A stretch of 64,000 nt of DNA from Brevundimonas goettingensis (GTDB lineage: Bacteria; Pseudomonadota; Alphaproteobacteria; Caulobacterales; Caulobacteraceae): assembly GCF_017487405.1 (NCBI RefSeq), contig NZ_CP062222.1:729001-793000 (forward strand), written 5' to 3'. A model generated the notes under the pieces. The model did not search any database. It had not been told where the DNA came from and saw only the letters and a program-made list of their open reading frames with translations. Below, in pieces: positions 1 through 8,197 of this stretch (position 1 is the first letter of the stretch; the number at the start of each line of letters is the position of its first letter). The translations under genes and the position numbers were made by a program.

Positions 1-118
1 ATGTTTTCAATGATCGAATGGTCAGGCTTGCCGTTCAGGGCGGCAGATTCTGCCCGCCCGTTAACCAAACAGTCACCGTGATCCGGCGAGGATCAGCCAT
101 GTTCCGGAGCGTTTGCCC

Positions 119-556
119 ATGAAGGTCACCGGCCCCACAGGCCCGACGTCGTCGTCCGGCGCCCGCTCCACCAAGGCTGCGGGCGGCTTCAGCCTGTCCC
201 AGACGGGGGGCTCGGCGCCCGCCACGGCGGCGGCCTCGGCCTCCAGCGCAAGCGGTGTCGCAGGGCTCTCGGCCCTGATGGCCCTGCAGGGCGTCGAGAG
301 CGCGACCGAGCGCCGGCGTCGGTCGATTCGGCGCGGAAGGGGCCTGCTGGACCGGCTTGACGAGCTCAAATTGGCGATGCTGGGCGGCGACAATGACGCC
401 GAAGCCCTGGAGCGCCTGAGCCGGTCGCTGCGCGAAGAGCGGCCCGAGGATACACCTGAAGCGCAAAACGAGGGTCTCAGTGGTCTGCTGGATCAGATCG
501 ATCTGCGCGCGGCGGTTGAACTGGCCAAGGCCGAAGTTCGCCGCAACGCACCATAA
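119..556 (+). CDS. fliX: FliX-type flagellar assembly regulator
   Basis: 145-residue protein starting MKVTGPTGPT, matching the size (about 140 aa) and layout of Caulobacter FliX. It has a Ser/Ala/Gly-rich N-terminal third, a basic patch near residue 65 (ERRRRSIRRG) and a helical C-terminal half ending with LLDQIDLRAAVELAKAEVRR. In Caulobacter FliX works with the sigma54 activator FlbD to couple class II flagellar assembly to class III/IV transcription. A TTG codon six bases upstream is a less likely start than the ATG used here. In Caulobacter the gene lies divergent from the P-ring gene flgI, which would be just outside the left edge. Identification rests on recognising the family, not on an alignment. 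Confidence 0.82.
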   Translation: MKVTGPTGPTSSSGARSTKAAGGFSLSQTGGSAPATAAASASSASGVAGLSALMALQGVESATERRRRSIRRGRGLLDRLDELKLAMLGGDNDAEALERLSRSLREERPEDTPEAQNEGLSGLLDQIDLRAAVELAKAEVRRNAP

Positions 557-739
557 AACTTCCGAATCATTGAAGTTTTCGCCTGCTGGCTGAGCCTTGT
601 GATGACAAAATGTCACGCTGGCCCGGTCGCGCGGGTTTTCCCTGATCACGGACGCGCGAACCGCGTTGCCCCGACTCTCGCGTGCGCCTAAAGGCAGTCT
701 GCGCCACAGGGGGGCGTTTTGTAGAAGAGCGTGAGTGCG

Positions 740-1174
740 ATGAACGCAGTTGCGTCCATAACTGCCGAAGAGCCGGTCGCGTACCGGCCTTCCGACGACG
801 AGCCGTTCATGAACGAACGGCAGCTGGCCTATTTCAAGCACAAGTTGATGGCCTGGCGGGATGATATCCTGCGTGAGTCCAAGGGTACGGTCATCAATCT
901 GAAGGCCGAGACCGAGAACCATCCGGACCTTGTCGATCGGGCCTCGTCCGAATCCGACCGGGCGCTGGAGCTTCGCACCCGCGACCGCCAGCGCAAGCTG
1001 ATCTCCAAGATCGAGGACGCCCTGCGTCGGATCGAGGACGGCTCGTACGGCTATTGCGAGGACACCGGCGAACCGATCGGCCTGGGCCGACTGGAAGCCC
1101 GCCCGACGGCGACCCTGTCGGTCGAGGCCCAGGAACGCCACGAGCGCCGCGAACGCGTCCACCGCGACGACTGA
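740..1174 (+). CDS. dksA: DksA/TraR-family RNA polymerase-binding protein, single-cysteine type
   Basis: 144 residues. The coiled-coil tip motif DxxDxA is present (D63, D66 in HPDLVDRAS), the part of DksA that enters the RNA polymerase secondary channel. A GSYGYCEDTG turn follows at about 101-110, where the zinc finger normally begins. Only one cysteine (C106) remains of the usual four, so a classical C4 zinc site cannot form. Single-cysteine DksA proteins are known in alphaproteobacteria. The ATG at 740 is preferred, with a GTG three codons upstream as the alternative. Its position next to fliX fits the dksA-like gene of the Caulobacter flagellar neighbourhood (from memory). Confidence 0.88.
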   Translation: MNAVASITAEEPVAYRPSDDEPFMNERQLAYFKHKLMAWRDDILRESKGTVINLKAETENHPDLVDRASSESDRALELRTRDRQRKLISKIEDALRRIEDGSYGYCEDTGEPIGLGRLEARPTATLSVEAQERHERRERVHRDD

Positions 1175-1177
1175 GGG

Positions 1178-1215
1178 TTCAGGCGGCCCGCTTCAAGCGA
1201 TCAAAGCCGCCTGAA
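1178..1215. terminator. Bidirectional hairpin between dksA-like gene and vapC
   Basis: Ten-base perfect arms, TTCAGGCGGC at 1178-1187 and GCCGCCTGAA at 1206-1215, separated by 18 bases. The right arm overlaps the last codons of vapC. The hairpin lies between two convergent genes and has no U tract, so terminator activity is inferred. Confidence 0.45.
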
Positions 1216-1588
1216 TATCCGTCTGGTTGAAGTCCGCGCCCTTGTAGAGCAGGGGCGCGTCCAGCTCCCGTGCCAGGGCATAGGCGAAGCAGTCGCCCAT
1301 GTTGAGCCTGGCCGGGGTGCGTTTGCCGAACGTCTTCTCCGCGTCGCAGGCGAGGCGCGACGTCAGATCGGTCGCCGCGGTGATCCGGACGGCCAGATGC
1401 TCGATGACGATATCGAGCTCGGCGACGCCTTGTTCGCCCCGCAGGCCGCGCAGTCGCGTGGCCGCCTCCCAATATCCGACGGGCGAAAGCCGGATGTCGG
1501 TCTCGGCCAGCAGAAACTCCTTGAAGGCGTCGGCTTCGGGCTCGTTCAGCAGGATGGCGACGAGAGCGGAAGCGTCGACCACGATCAC
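1193..1588 (-). CDS. vapC: VapC-type PIN-domain RNase toxin
   Basis: 131-residue PIN-domain protein with the expected acidic active-site residues: D5 (MIVVDAS), E41 (YWEAA), D99 (NMGDCFAYALA) and D119. It begins with GTG, and that start overlaps the TGA of the antitoxin gene by four bases (GTGA), which indicates translational coupling. PIN toxins cleave tRNA or rRNA using Mg2+ or Mn2+. All catalytic residues are present, so an active toxin is expected. Substrate unknown. Confidence 0.92.
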   Translation of the reverse strand: MIVVDASALVAILLNEPEADAFKEFLLAETDIRLSPVGYWEAATRLRGLRGEQGVAELDIVIEHLAVRITAATDLTSRLACDAEKTFGKRTPARLNMGDCFAYALARELDAPLLYKGADFNQTDIQAALIA

Positions 1589-1848
1589 TTCGGCATCCCG
1601 TCGTCGTCGTAGAAGTCGTCGTCGGTCAGCAACGGCCCGACGACGGGCAGGGCGTTGAAGCGCCTCACCGCCTCCTCAACCCCCCGTCGACGTTCGGCGA
1701 TGTCCGCCTCCCGGCTAGCGACCAGACGCGCGTCGCGCTCGCGCACCATCTCCTCGACCAGGTCGGTGATGGACTTGCCTTCGAGGCGAGCGAGTTCGCG
1801 CAGGCGTTCCGCGACTTCGGGCTTCCGGATCTGGACGGGGGCGTTCAT
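1585..1848 (-). CDS. vapB: VapB-type antitoxin
   Basis: 87 residues from the internal ATG (MNAPVQIRKPEV). The N-terminal half, EVAERLRELARLEGKSITDLVEEMV, has the pattern of the Rv0623-like VapB antitoxin family (PSK_trans_fac), and the C-terminal tail is Asp-rich. It precedes vapC with a four-base overlap, the standard antitoxin-first order. An in-frame upstream GTG or ATG would add 13 residues unlike the family. The pair is expected to autorepress its promoter between 1849 and the gltX start. Confidence 0.85.
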   Translation of the reverse strand: MNAPVQIRKPEVAERLRELARLEGKSITDLVEEMVRERDARLVASREADIAERRRGVEEAVRRFNALPVVGPLLTDDDFYDDDGMPK

Positions 1849-1964
1849 GACGGCGGGCAATCTATCATGACGGGGGTCTGATCCCAAGCCACGCCCAAGC
1901 CACGCCTTGACTTCGCCACCGCCGTGACCGACCTACGCGCCTCGTTTTCAAGGTCGCCCATCCC

Positions 1965-3299
1965 ATGTCCGTCAAGGTCCGTTTCGCTCCGTCGCCCACC
2001 GGCAAGCTGCACGTCGGCAATGTCCGCACGGCTCTGGTCAACTGGATGTTCGCGAAAGGGCAGGGCGGTTCGTTCGTGCTGCGCATCGACGACACCGACC
2101 TGGCGCGTTCGACGGCCGAGTTCGAACAGGGGATCGAGGACGACCTGACCTGGCTGGGGATGCTCTGGGACGAGCGCTACAACCAGTCCAAGCGTTTCGA
2201 CCGCTATGAGGAGGCCGCCGCGCGGCTGAAGGCCTCGGGCCGTCTGTATCCCGCCTATGAGACCGGCGAGGAGCTGGATCGCCGCCGCAAGGTGCAACTG
2301 GCTCGCGGCCTGCCGCCGATCTACGACCGCGCGGCCCTGAGCCTGACCGATGAAGATAAGGCGGCCTTCGAGGCCGAGGGCCGCAAGCCGCACTGGCGCT
2401 TCAAGCTGGAGGGCAAGCGCGTCGCCTGGGAAGATCTGGCGCGCGGCCATGCCGAGGTCGACACGGCCTCGATGTCCGACCCGGTGCTGATCCGCGAGGA
2501 CGGCCTGTTCCTCTACACCCTGCCGTCGGTGGTCGACGACATCGACATGGGCATCACCCACGTGATCCGCGGCGAGGACCACGTCACCAACACGGGCGCC
2601 CAGATCGAGATCTTCGAAGCTCTGGGCGGTCCCACGCCCGGCTTCGCCCATATGCCGCTGCTGGTCGGCGAGGACGGCTCGGCCCTGTCCAAGCGCCTGG
2701 GCTCGCTGTCGATCTCCGAAATGCGCGACCTGGGCTATGAGCCGATCGCCATCACCAGCCATCTGGGCCGGATCGGCACTTCTGATCCGCTGGAAGTCGG
2801 CGCCTCGGTCGAAGCTCTGGGCGAAAGCTTCGCCTTCACCAAGATGGGCCGGTCGCCGGCGCGCTACGACACCGCCGATCTGGACCGTCTGAACGCCCAG
2901 GCCCTGCACGCCATGGACTATGCGACGGCCCAGCCGCGCCTCGAGGCCCTGGGCGTCGATCTGGGCGAGGCCTTCTGGGCTGTCGTGCGCCCGAACCTGC
3001 AGAAATTCGCCGACGTCGTGGAGCTGGCCAAGATCGTCCGGGGCCCGGTGACGCCGGTGGTCGAGGACGCGGCCTTCGCAGCCGCCGCCCTGGAACTGCT
3101 GCCCGAGACCATCGACGAGACCGCCTGGTCGGCCTGGACGACGGCGATCAAGGACAAGACCGGCGCCAAAGGCAAGGCCTTGTTCATGCCGCTGCGGCTG
3201 ATCCTGACCGGCCAGCCGCATGGGCCGGACATGGCGGCCATCGTTCCGCTGATCGGCCGCGAGCGGATGATCCAGCGCCTGAAGGGCGAGACGGCCTGA
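1965..3299 (+). CDS. gltX: Glutamyl-tRNA synthetase
   Basis: 444-residue class I aminoacyl-tRNA synthetase. The ATP-binding signature is HVGN at residues 16-19 (within FAPSPTGKLHVGN), followed by the RIDDTD motif typical of GluRS. The KMSKS-equivalent loop reads LSKR at about residue 240. Many alphaproteobacteria carry two GluRS paralogues and lack GlnRS, so this copy could charge tRNA-Glu, tRNA-Gln or both; the sequence alone does not say. It is divergent from vapBC. Confidence 0.93.
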   Translation: MSVKVRFAPSPTGKLHVGNVRTALVNWMFAKGQGGSFVLRIDDTDLARSTAEFEQGIEDDLTWLGMLWDERYNQSKRFDRYEEAAARLKASGRLYPAYETGEELDRRRKVQLARGLPPIYDRAALSLTDEDKAAFEAEGRKPHWRFKLEGKRVAWEDLARGHAEVDTASMSDPVLIREDGLFLYTLPSVVDDIDMGITHVIRGEDHVTNTGAQIEIFEALGGPTPGFAHMPLLVGEDGSALSKRLGSLSISEMRDLGYEPIAITSHLGRIGTSDPLEVGASVEALGESFAFTKMGRSPARYDTADLDRLNAQALHAMDYATAQPRLEALGVDLGEAFWAVVRPNLQKFADVVELAKIVRGPVTPVVEDAAFAAAALELLPETIDETAWSAWTTAIKDKTGAKGKALFMPLRLILTGQPHGPDMAAIVPLIGRERMIQRLKGETA

Positions 3300-3304
3300 A
3301 TGCG

Positions 3305-3334
3305 AAAAACCGCCTGAAGCGAGGCTTCAGGCGG
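3305..3334 (-). terminator. Intrinsic terminator for the small periplasmic protein gene
   Basis: Perfect 11-base stem (CCGCCTGAAGC at 3310-3320, GCTTCAGGCGG at 3324-3334) with a GAG loop. Read on the minus strand it is followed by five U residues (3305-3309), so it terminates the minus-strand gene ending at 3367. It may also stop gltX transcription. Confidence 0.75.
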
Positions 3335-3366
3335 CTCTCAAATCGTTGGGCTGAAGCCTTTGAGGC

Positions 3367-3660
3367 TTAAGCGGCGTTGCAGGTCGCCAGTTGTTCGGCG
3401 CTGAGGGCGACGCCCTTGTAGGAGAAGGCGCTGACCTGACCGACGCGGGCCACGACGCGGCGGCAGGCGCGCGGGGCCGGCTGGTTGGCGCCGCCCGTGG
3501 CGGTGCACGAGGCGCCGTCGCAGCGCCACGAGGCGCCGTCGATGATCAGGGTGGCGGCCGGAGCCTTGGAGGCGTCGGCGAGGGTCAGGCTGGTGGCCGG
3601 GGTGTCGGCCAGGGCAGGGGCGGCGGCGAACAGGGCGGCCGCGAGCACGAGAGCGCGCAT
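3367..3660 (-). CDS. Hypothetical small secreted protein
   Basis: 97 residues with a clear signal peptide (MRALVLAAALFAAAPALA, predicted cut after ALA near residue 18). The mature part is about 79 residues with four cysteines, in SWRCDGASC, ACRRV and the C-terminal TCNAA, which may form disulphides in the periplasm. It resembles small conserved hypotheticals of Caulobacteraceae but I cannot assign a function. It is monocistronic, with its own terminator at 3305-3334. Confidence 0.75.
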   Translation of the reverse strand: MRALVLAAALFAAAPALADTPATSLTLADASKAPAATLIIDGASWRCDGASCTATGGANQPAPRACRRVVARVGQVSAFSYKGVALSAEQLATCNAA

Positions 3661-3786
3661 GGGATGTCTCCGAAGAACGGGTCGGAGCGTCAGGAAATGC
3701 GCTCCTGAGACGCCAATGTCAGTTTCATTAGAAAACTGTCAAGCGCGAAATCGTGCGCGATGCACTTTTTTATGATCGGTGATCAG

Positions 3787-4389
3787 TTATCTCTGATCAT
3801 GTTGCACGACAGGCGCATCGCCCCGGACCAGCATCTCGATGGCGTCCTCGACCGTGTCGGCGACGCTGTAGGCCTGGAGGAAGGAGGGCGGGCTGAAGCC
3901 GCGGGCGACGCTGTCCTCCAGCACGGCGAGCAGGGGCTGCCAGAAGCCGTCGATGTTCAGGAAGATGATCGGCTTGTGGTGCAGGTCCAGCCGCTTCCAG
4001 GACAACAGCTCGATGACCTCCTCGAGCGTGCCGACCCCGCCGGGGGCGACGACGAAGGCGTCGGACTGGTCGTACATCAGCGTCTTGCGCTCATGCATGG
4101 AGGTGACGACGATGGTCTCGACGTCGTCGAACAGCCGTTCGCGGCTGCGCAGGAAGGCCGGCATGATGCCGACGACGCGGCCGCCGGCCTCATGCGCGGC
4201 GCGTGCGGAGGCGCCCATCAGGCCGACGCCGCCGCCGCCATAGACCAGGCGCCAGCCGGCGCGGGCCGTCGCCGCGCCGAAATCCGTCGCGGCCTGGATG
4301 TAGGCGGGATCGTTGCCGGGGGCCGAGCCGCAGAACAGGCAGACGGACTTGCCGTCGAAGGGGGCGATGGCGGTGGCGGGCAGGGACAT
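3787..4389 (-). CDS. LOG-family (TIGR00730) Rossmann-fold nucleotide hydrolase
   Basis: 200 residues from MSLPATAIAPFDGKS. Contains the LOG signatures GGGGVGLMG (near residue 52) and PGGVGTLEE (near residue 115), which bind phosphate and catalyse removal of ribose-5-phosphate from nucleotide monophosphates (cytokinin-riboside phosphoribohydrolase type). The open frame extends 104 codons further upstream, but GAGGA lies just before this ATG and the extra part runs antisense into the divergent lipoprotein gene. The bacterial role is uncertain and could be purine-nucleotide housekeeping. Confidence 0.88.
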   Translation of the reverse strand: MSLPATAIAPFDGKSVCLFCGSAPGNDPAYIQAATDFGAATARAGWRLVYGGGGVGLMGASARAAHEAGGRVVGIMPAFLRSRERLFDDVETIVVTSMHERKTLMYDQSDAFVVAPGGVGTLEEVIELLSWKRLDLHHKPIIFLNIDGFWQPLLAVLEDSVARGFSPPSFLQAYSVADTVEDAIEMLVRGDAPVVQHDQR

Positions 4390-4480
4390 GAATCCTCGAA
4401 CGAAAGCGGATAACAGGCCGAGACAATCAATGCGGGGCCGGGCTATCTGGGCCGACAGTCCTACAGACACGGCGAGCAGG

Positions 4481-5245
4481 ATGAAACGGCGTATCTTCGT
4501 CATCGGCATGACAGTTCTTGCTGGCCTCGGCGGCGTCGCCTGCTCCCCCGCGCCGCAAGGCCGGGCGCCCGAGGCGCAAGCCGCCGCGGGCTGGGTGACG
4601 CCGCCGCAGATCGAAGCCGTCGAACGCACCGCCGCGGGCCTGACCGTCCGGGGGCGGGCCGCGCCCCAGGGGCGGGTGGTGCTGCGCGCCGCGGGGGGCA
4701 CGGCCTATGCGGTGGGCGCCGACGCCAACGGACGGTTCGATCTTCAGGTGCGCTCGCCCGCCAATGACACCCTGTTCCTGGTCGAGACCCAGGACGGCCA
4801 GGACGCCTCGCCCGCGCCCTATCGGATGCTGGTGTCGCACGACCCCGCCGGGCCGACGGCCCTGCTGAGCCCCGGCGCCCCGACGAAACGGCTGGACCCC
4901 GCCGGGCCGCTGGACGTGGTCGACAGCGACGGTCATGCCTTGCTGGCCTCGGGCCGTGCGACGGCGGGCTCGAGTGTCGCGGTCTCGGTCGCCGGGCGAG
5001 CGCCGACGCAGGTCCGTGTCGGGGCGGATGGGCGCTGGAGTCTGGTCCTGACCAATGAGGGCGCCGGGGCGGCGGAGATCGTGGTGGCCGGGCGGCGCTA
5101 TGCCTATCCCGGACCGGCGCTCGGCGCCGGGGGGGGCGCCGGTGGCGGAGACGGTCTGGCGATGGTCTCCAACCCGCAGGGCTGGTCGGTGTCCTGGCCG
5201 GTGCCGCCGCGCTCGCGTCAGGGCAGCTGGTTCCCGGCGGGTTGA
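4481..5245 (+). CDS. Hypothetical lipoprotein with two beta-rich repeats
   Basis: 254 residues from MKRRIFVIGMTVLAGLGG with a lipobox ending GGVAC (C26), so it is probably lipid-anchored. Two related segments, TVRGRAAPQGRVVL...GADANGRFDLQV and LASGRATAGSSVAVSV...GADGRWSLVL, look like a repeated Ig-like or carboxypeptidase-regulatory-like beta domain (about residues 48-85 and 155-200). The Gly-rich tail ends in SWFPAG. I recognise no enzymatic motif. It is divergent from the LOG gene with a 91-base spacer. Confidence 0.72.
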   Translation: MKRRIFVIGMTVLAGLGGVACSPAPQGRAPEAQAAAGWVTPPQIEAVERTAAGLTVRGRAAPQGRVVLRAAGGTAYAVGADANGRFDLQVRSPANDTLFLVETQDGQDASPAPYRMLVSHDPAGPTALLSPGAPTKRLDPAGPLDVVDSDGHALLASGRATAGSSVAVSVAGRAPTQVRVGADGRWSLVLTNEGAGAAEIVVAGRRYAYPGPALGAGGGAGGGDGLAMVSNPQGWSVSWPVPPRSRQGSWFPAG

Positions 5246-5328
5246 GGGCGTTTACCCCGCGTTAAGCAAAACGGCCGATGGAGGAATCGTCTTCTTTTTG
5301 GGGACACCACCATCACCGAACTTCTTCA

Positions 5329-5354
5329 GCCCGGCGCCCGCGTCGGGCTTTTTT
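5329..5354 (+). terminator. Intrinsic terminator of the lipoprotein gene
   Basis: GC-rich hairpin GCCCGGCG...CGTCGGGC (5329-5348) followed by six T residues (5349-5354), 84 bases after the stop codon. A classic rho-independent terminator on the plus strand. Confidence 0.8.
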
Positions 5355-5388
5355 CTTGCCCGGATTGCGGGACGTCGGTCGGGCGCGA

Positions 5389-6609
5389 TCAAGCCGCGAC
5401 CTCCTTCATCGAGACGGCGGGATCGGCCAGTTTGGCGGGATCGACCGGGGTGCCGCGGCCGATCAGCAGGCGGCCGGCCATGAACTCGGGCGGGGCGTTG
5501 ACGGCCTCGACGCAGACGACCCTGTCGCCGGCAAGGTGGAAGACGGCGAAACGGCCCTCAGGGAGATCACCGCGCACGATCTGGCGGTCGGCGTCGAAGG
5601 GCAGGCCGGCGATCTGGAGCTTGATCTCATACTGGTCGGACCAGAACCACGGAACCTCTGGCGCCGGGGCCGGGCGGCCGGTGATGGCGCTCGCCGCTTG
5701 TTTGGCCTGTTCCAGGGCGTTGGGCACGCTTTCCAGCCGCATGACCCGACCGCCCATGGCCGGGATCGGCCGATGGGTCATGTCGCCGATGGCGAAGATG
5801 GAGGGATTGGAGGTGCGGGCGGCTTCGTCCACCACGACTCCGTTGTCGCAGCTCAGGCCGGCGGCGCCGGCCAGGGCGTCGCAGGCCATTGCCCCCACGC
5901 CCACCAGGATGACATCGGCGGGGATCAGCTCGCCGTCGGCGAGGCGGACGCCGCCCTCTTCGAAGCCCGAGACCTCGGCGCCGGTGCGGATCTCGACGCC
6001 GTGCGCGCGGTGGTGATCGGTGAAGAAGGTCGACAGGGTCTCGGAGGCCACCCGCTGGAGCACCCGGTCCATCCGCTCCAGCACCACGACCTCGGCGCCC
6101 AGTTTGCGGGCCGAGGCGGCGGCCTCCAGCCCGACATAGCCGCCGCCGACCACGGCCATGCGCTTGCCGGGACCGAGGGCGGCTTTCAGCCGTTCTGCGT
6201 CCTCAAGCGTGCGCAGCTCGATCAGTTCGGGCCGGTCGGCACCGGGGATGGGCAGTTTGCGGGCCACCGATCCGGTGGCGAGGATGAGAATGTCCCAGGG
6301 TTCGACCGCGCCGTCCTCGAAGGTCACGGTCTTGCCGGCCGGGTCGATGGCGTTGGCGGTGACGCCGGTGCGCAGGTCGATCTGCTGTTCGGCGTAGAAG
6401 CTTTCGGGGCGCAGCAACAGGGCGTCGAGGTCGGCCTCGCCCTTCAACCAGGCCTTGGACAGGGGCGGGCGCTGATAGGGCGGGGCGTTTTCCGTCCCGG
6501 CGAGGACGATTTTCCCCGCGAACCCGTACTGGCGAAGGAGGGCCGCCGCAGAGCCGCCCGCGTGGCCCGCGCCGATGATCAGGACCTTTGTATCTTCGGT
6601 AATTTCCAC
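5389..6609 (-). CDS. FAD-dependent ferredoxin/rubredoxin reductase-like oxidoreductase
   Basis: 406-residue pyridine-nucleotide-disulphide-type flavoprotein. FAD-binding GAGHAG at residues 13-18, the PPYQRPPLSKAWL segment typical of ferredoxin and rhodocoxin reductases, NAD(P)-binding VVGGGYVGLEAA near residue 155, the second FAD motif FAIGDM near residue 275, and a C-terminal reductase domain with WFWSDQY. Such enzymes pass electrons from NAD(P)H to a small ferredoxin for cytochrome P450s or Rieske oxygenases. No ferredoxin or oxygenase gene is adjacent, so the partner is unknown. Confidence 0.9.
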   Translation of the reverse strand: MEITEDTKVLIIGAGHAGGSAAALLRQYGFAGKIVLAGTENAPPYQRPPLSKAWLKGEADLDALLLRPESFYAEQQIDLRTGVTANAIDPAGKTVTFEDGAVEPWDILILATGSVARKLPIPGADRPELIELRTLEDAERLKAALGPGKRMAVVGGGYVGLEAAASARKLGAEVVVLERMDRVLQRVASETLSTFFTDHHRAHGVEIRTGAEVSGFEEGGVRLADGELIPADVILVGVGAMACDALAGAAGLSCDNGVVVDEAARTSNPSIFAIGDMTHRPIPAMGGRVMRLESVPNALEQAKQAASAITGRPAPAPEVPWFWSDQYEIKLQIAGLPFDADRQIVRGDLPEGRFAVFHLAGDRVVCVEAVNAPPEFMAGRLLIGRGTPVDPAKLADPAVSMKEVAA

Positions 6610-6751
6610 GTGGAAACAGGGCCTTGTCGTAAGCGGCTGCGAGGTTTCCGCCCTATGTAAGACGGTTCGCGGTCGGGCGCCACGGGCGGGAGCCTCCCGA
6701 ACAGGCTTTGTAACTTTAGGACACTGAGTGTTTCAAATACGCAGTTCGCAC

Positions 6752-6780
6752 TTGCGAAATTGTGCGTCGCAACATAGATT
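6752..6780 (+). promoter_or_regulatory. Candidate sigma70-type promoter of the putative small RNA
   Basis: TTGCGA at 6752-6757 and TAGATT at 6775-6780 with 17-base spacing, each four of six to the consensus. It would place the start at about 6787. A TTCGC-ACTT-GCGAA palindrome (6745-6758) overlaps the -35 and could be an operator. Prediction only. Confidence 0.35.
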
Positions 6781-6786
6781 GTCTTT

Positions 6787-6870
6787 CGACGCTTCGGCGT
6801 CATGCCCTTTCCTGGGCGTTTCCTCCCAAATAAACTTTTTATGGCCGCGTCCTCGGACGCGGCCTTTTTT
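6787..6870 (+). ncRNA. Putative trans-acting small RNA
   Basis: About 84 bases that look like an independent RNA gene. There is a 5' hairpin with a UUCG tetraloop (GACGC-TTCG-GCGTC, 6788-6801) and a second short hairpin GCCC-TTTCCT-GGGC (6804-6817). An unpaired linker contains TTTCCTCCCAAATAAAC, which is complementary to Shine-Dalgarno sequences. A strong rho-independent terminator with six T ends it. No plus-strand gene lies upstream that needs this terminator: the preceding one ends at 5245 and has its own. CCUCC-bearing linkers are common in alphaproteobacterial sRNAs. No specific family is identified. Confidence 0.5.
6843..6870 (+). terminator. Intrinsic terminator of the putative small RNA
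   Basis: Ten-base perfect stem GGCCGCGTCC/GGACGCGGCC with a two-base TC tip, then TTTTTT (6865-6870). The U tract is only on the plus-strand side, so it terminates plus-strand transcription arising between 5355 and 6842. Confidence 0.88.
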
Positions 6871-6954
6871 CTGCCCGATCAGGCAGGTTCGCGCCGGACC
6901 GGCGCCGGGCCACGGTCAAGGTGACGCTGGAACAGGGTCTGGTAGAAGAGTTGG

Positions 6955-8079
6955 ATGACCTCCGTCGTTTCCCGCCGTCTGATCCTCGGAGCGCTCGCCG
7001 CGAGCGGCCTGGCGTCAGCCGCCCGGGCCGCGCCTGCGGGCTTCGACGCGGCGGTCGTGAAGCCCAGTCAGGGGAGGGCGCCCGCCGGCGCGGCCGTCTA
7101 TCCCGACCTGACCTCGGCCATCGCGGCGGCGCCGGCCGACGGGGCGCGGCCGTTCCGGATCTGGATCGGGCCGGGGATCCATGAGGGTCAGGTCGTGGTC
7201 GACAAGCCGTTCGTGCGTCTCATCGGGGCCAGTCGGACCGGCTCCGTGATCAACCATCTGGCCGCCTCGGGACTGGCGGGACCGGACGGGCGGAACTGGG
7301 GCACGACGCGGTCGGCGACCCTGTTCGTGCGGGCGGCGGATTTTCGCGCCGAAAACCTGACCCTCAACAACGCCTTCGAAGGCCTGGCGGAGATGACGAA
7401 GTTGGGCGGCCTGCGCTCGCACGACGGGGCGGGGCCGCAAGGCGTGGCCCTGATGCTGGACCGGGGCTCGGAGCGCAGCGTGATCCGCGACTGCGACATC
7501 CTCGGCTATCAGGACACCCTGTTCGCCAATGTCGGGACGGCCCTGTTCGAGCGCTGCCTGATCGTCGGCAGCTATGACTTCATCTTCGGCGCGGGGCGGG
7601 TCTGGTTCGAGGGCTGCGAAATCCGGTCGCGGCCGCGCCCGGGCGAGACGACGGACAAGCTGGATCAGGGCTATATCGTCGCGCCCAGCACCCCGATCGA
7701 CCAGCCGTTCGGCTTCGTCTTTCATCGCTGCCGGCTGACGAAGGAGGCGGGGACGGCGAGGGCTTCGGTCTTCCTCGGGCGGCCCTGGCGGCCGACGACG
7801 GCCTTCCCGGACGGGCGCTACGGCGATCCACGCTTCGTGGCGGCGGCCAGCTATCTCGACTGCTGGATGGACGACCATATCGCGCCGGAGGGCTGGACCG
7901 AGATGTGGTTCACGGGCCGCGACGGCAATCCGCGCACCATGCTTCAGCCCGAGGACGTGCGCTTCTCCACCCATGGCTCTTATGGGCCGGGCGCGGCGGC
8001 CTTCGCGCGAGGCCGGACCCTGAGCGATTCCGAGGCTGCCGCGATCACCCGCGCGGCCGTGATCCGCGACCTGCGCTAG
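6955..8079 (+). CDS. Pectinesterase (CE8)
   Basis: 374-residue carbohydrate esterase family 8 enzyme. It removes methyl groups from pectin homogalacturonan, releasing methanol. The N-terminus SRRLILGALAASGLASAARA looks like a Tat-type or related export signal. Catalytic aspartates are D187 (GYQDTLF) and D208 (GSYDFIFG); the substrate-binding LGRPWR is at 275-279. The right-handed beta-helix pattern of short hydrophobic strands runs through the centre. First gene of a pectin locus, followed by a pectate lyase and an esterase. The product would be exported. Confidence 0.93.
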   Translation: MTSVVSRRLILGALAASGLASAARAAPAGFDAAVVKPSQGRAPAGAAVYPDLTSAIAAAPADGARPFRIWIGPGIHEGQVVVDKPFVRLIGASRTGSVINHLAASGLAGPDGRNWGTTRSATLFVRAADFRAENLTLNNAFEGLAEMTKLGGLRSHDGAGPQGVALMLDRGSERSVIRDCDILGYQDTLFANVGTALFERCLIVGSYDFIFGAGRVWFEGCEIRSRPRPGETTDKLDQGYIVAPSTPIDQPFGFVFHRCRLTKEAGTARASVFLGRPWRPTTAFPDGRYGDPRFVAAASYLDCWMDDHIAPEGWTEMWFTGRDGNPRTMLQPEDVRFSTHGSYGPGAAAFARGRTLSDSEAAAITRAAVIRDLR

Positions 8080-8197
8080 CATACCGCCTTCCCGAACTGG
8101 ATCTTCCAGCGGCGTCGCGGCCTCTTGACGTCCGCATGCAACGGGCGCACCCCTAAAGAAAAACATACCACAAACACAAATGGCCCGGGGAAACGCC

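Noticed and set aside
1..118. Left edge as a promoter with a CtrA or FlbD site for fliX
   Set aside because: One TTAAC and an imperfect inverted repeat are visible, but the second CtrA half is absent and no clear sigma54 motif could be placed.
35..1162. Long minus-strand open frame over fliX and dksA
   Set aside because: It is the antisense shadow of two recognised genes; its protein has no family pattern and is rich in Arg/Gly/Ala, typical of GC-rich shadow frames.
1193..1848. vapBC as part of a larger mobile island
   Set aside because: No integrase, flanking repeat or composition shift is visible; the pair sits alone between housekeeping genes.
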